Below, piece by piece: positions 6,590 to 7,127 of a stretch of DNA of 7,127 bases. Origin of the DNA: Planctomycetaceae bacterium (GTDB taxonomy: Bacteria > Planctomycetota > Planctomycetia > Planctomycetales > Planctomycetaceae); assembly GCA_023258825.1 (NCBI GenBank), contig JALQWE010000186.1:1-7127 (forward strand), read 5' to 3'. Below the pieces are notes generated by a model, which was not told the origin of the DNA, ran no database searches, and was given only the letters and a program-made list of their open reading frames with translations. The position numbers were made by a program, and so were the translations under genes. The number at the start of each line of letters is the position of its first letter. The stretch's first letter is position 1.

Positions 6590-7078
6590 ATGGATGAGGA
6601 ATATTTTCTGAAGCACTACGCGGACGACGAACTGAAAACATGGTGGGACGCTGCATCACTAGCAATACGAAAGCAGATCCTTGACCTGCTCACCGGACTG
6701 CATGCCACCCCCCTGTCTCAGTTGGATCAGTTCACGGTGTTACTGCATGCAAACCAGCCGGATGGCTGGAGGGGGTCGCGCCTCGTCTTTGCGATCAGGA
6801 ACAACGTGGCTGCTAATGGTCAGGCAACGGGGAACACGATCTGCCTGAGCTTGGCACTGAATCCCCACGGGATCACCGCCAGCGTCAACTACCAACTCAA
6901 TCTCCATCAACCCGGGGAAATCAGGGCAGCCACTGCGAATGAGCTCTTGCGGCTTCTTCAACCACACCATCAACTCCTGCAAGTCACTGTGGATGGCCTC
7001 GTGCAGCGAAGAGTGCCCCCGCGTCGGGTCGCGCGCATGCCCTGCGAATACGAGAATAAGGCGCAGGCTGAACGCTGA
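6590..7078 (+). CDS. Hypothetical protein, 162 residues, no recognised family
   Basis: I do not recognise the family. The N-terminal part (1-50, starting MDEEYFLKHYADDELKTWW) is acidic and probably helical. It is followed by alternating strand-like segments with regular hydrophobic residues (RLVFAIRNN about 64-72, TICLSLALN about 83-91, GITASVNYQLN about 94-104) and a Leu-rich helix (ANELLRLLQ). The tail from about 138 (LVQRRVPPRRVARMP) is basic and may be disordered. There is no signal peptide or membrane segment, so the protein is likely cytoplasmic. A GGAAG ribosome binding site and a plausible promoter precede the ATG, and the first 150 bases have no competing long frame on the other strand. 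A 117-codon minus-strand frame (6740-7093) overlaps the rest; I consider it a shadow. No neighbour suggests a role. Confidence 0.55.
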   Translation: MDEEYFLKHYADDELKTWWDAASLAIRKQILDLLTGLHATPLSQLDQFTVLLHANQPDGWRGSRLVFAIRNNVAANGQATGNTICLSLALNPHGITASVNYQLNLHQPGEIRAATANELLRLLQPHHQLLQVTVDGLVQRRVPPRRVARMPCEYENKAQAER

Positions 7079-7127
7079 CATGGTGGGCGTCATAGCGTTT
7101 GTCCCTGGTCATGACAATCCAGAGAAT

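Noticed and set aside
6740..7093. Minus-strand 117-codon ORF
   Set aside because: It overlaps the plus-strand 6590 gene, which has the better start signals, and it shows no domain.
1..7127. CRISPR array, tRNA or rRNA gene, insertion sequence ends
   Set aside because: No regularly spaced repeats, no cloverleaf or rRNA-like sequence, and no transposase motif with terminal inverted repeats were found by reading.

Overview
The window looks like a piece of a Planctomycetota chromosome. The first two genes are the planctomycete-type cytochrome c / DUF1549 / DUF1553 protein (PSCyt1-PSD1 architecture) followed by a DUF1501 protein. This pair is highly expanded in planctomycetes and uncommon elsewhere. 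Moderate GC, sparse Shine-Dalgarno signals and long gaps between genes also fit. The genus cannot be determined from this window.

Layout. (1) 1-3531, plus strand: the 3' part of a PSCyt1/PSD1 gene, then a DUF1501 gene with a Tat-like N-terminus. The PSD1 frame carries an in-frame TAG at 1996-1998. The same frame continues past it for 35 codons that encode the conserved C-terminal end of the family, stopping at a TGA that directly abuts the DUF1501 ATG (TGA-ATG). The gene is therefore either a recent nonsense mutant, a readthrough gene or a sequencing error. (2) 3583-4023, minus strand: a small VOC/PhnB-like (glyoxalase-fold) protein, convergent with DUF1501, with a GC-rich hairpin at the junction. 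(3) 4024-4673: a long gap with a near-perfect 10+10 palindrome at 4527-4547. (4) 4674-5681, plus strand: a stand-alone ATP-grasp ligase of the D-alanine--D-alanine ligase type. (5) 5682-7127: a poorly understood tail. It has a dyad-symmetric block just after the ligase, a segment at 5882-6505 open on both strands with no recognisable family, and an unrecognised 162-residue plus-strand gene at 6590-7078 with a good ribosome binding site and a plausible sigma-70-type promoter.

How the genes work together. Only the PSD1/DUF1501 pair is a clear functional unit, an operon of probably exported proteins whose biochemical role is not established. The VOC protein and the ATP-grasp ligase look like independent single-gene units. 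I see no phage, CRISPR, insertion-sequence or RNA gene that I can support, and no convincing new multi-gene system. The points most worth a second look are the premature amber codon, the palindrome ahead of the ligase, and the unidentified tail.
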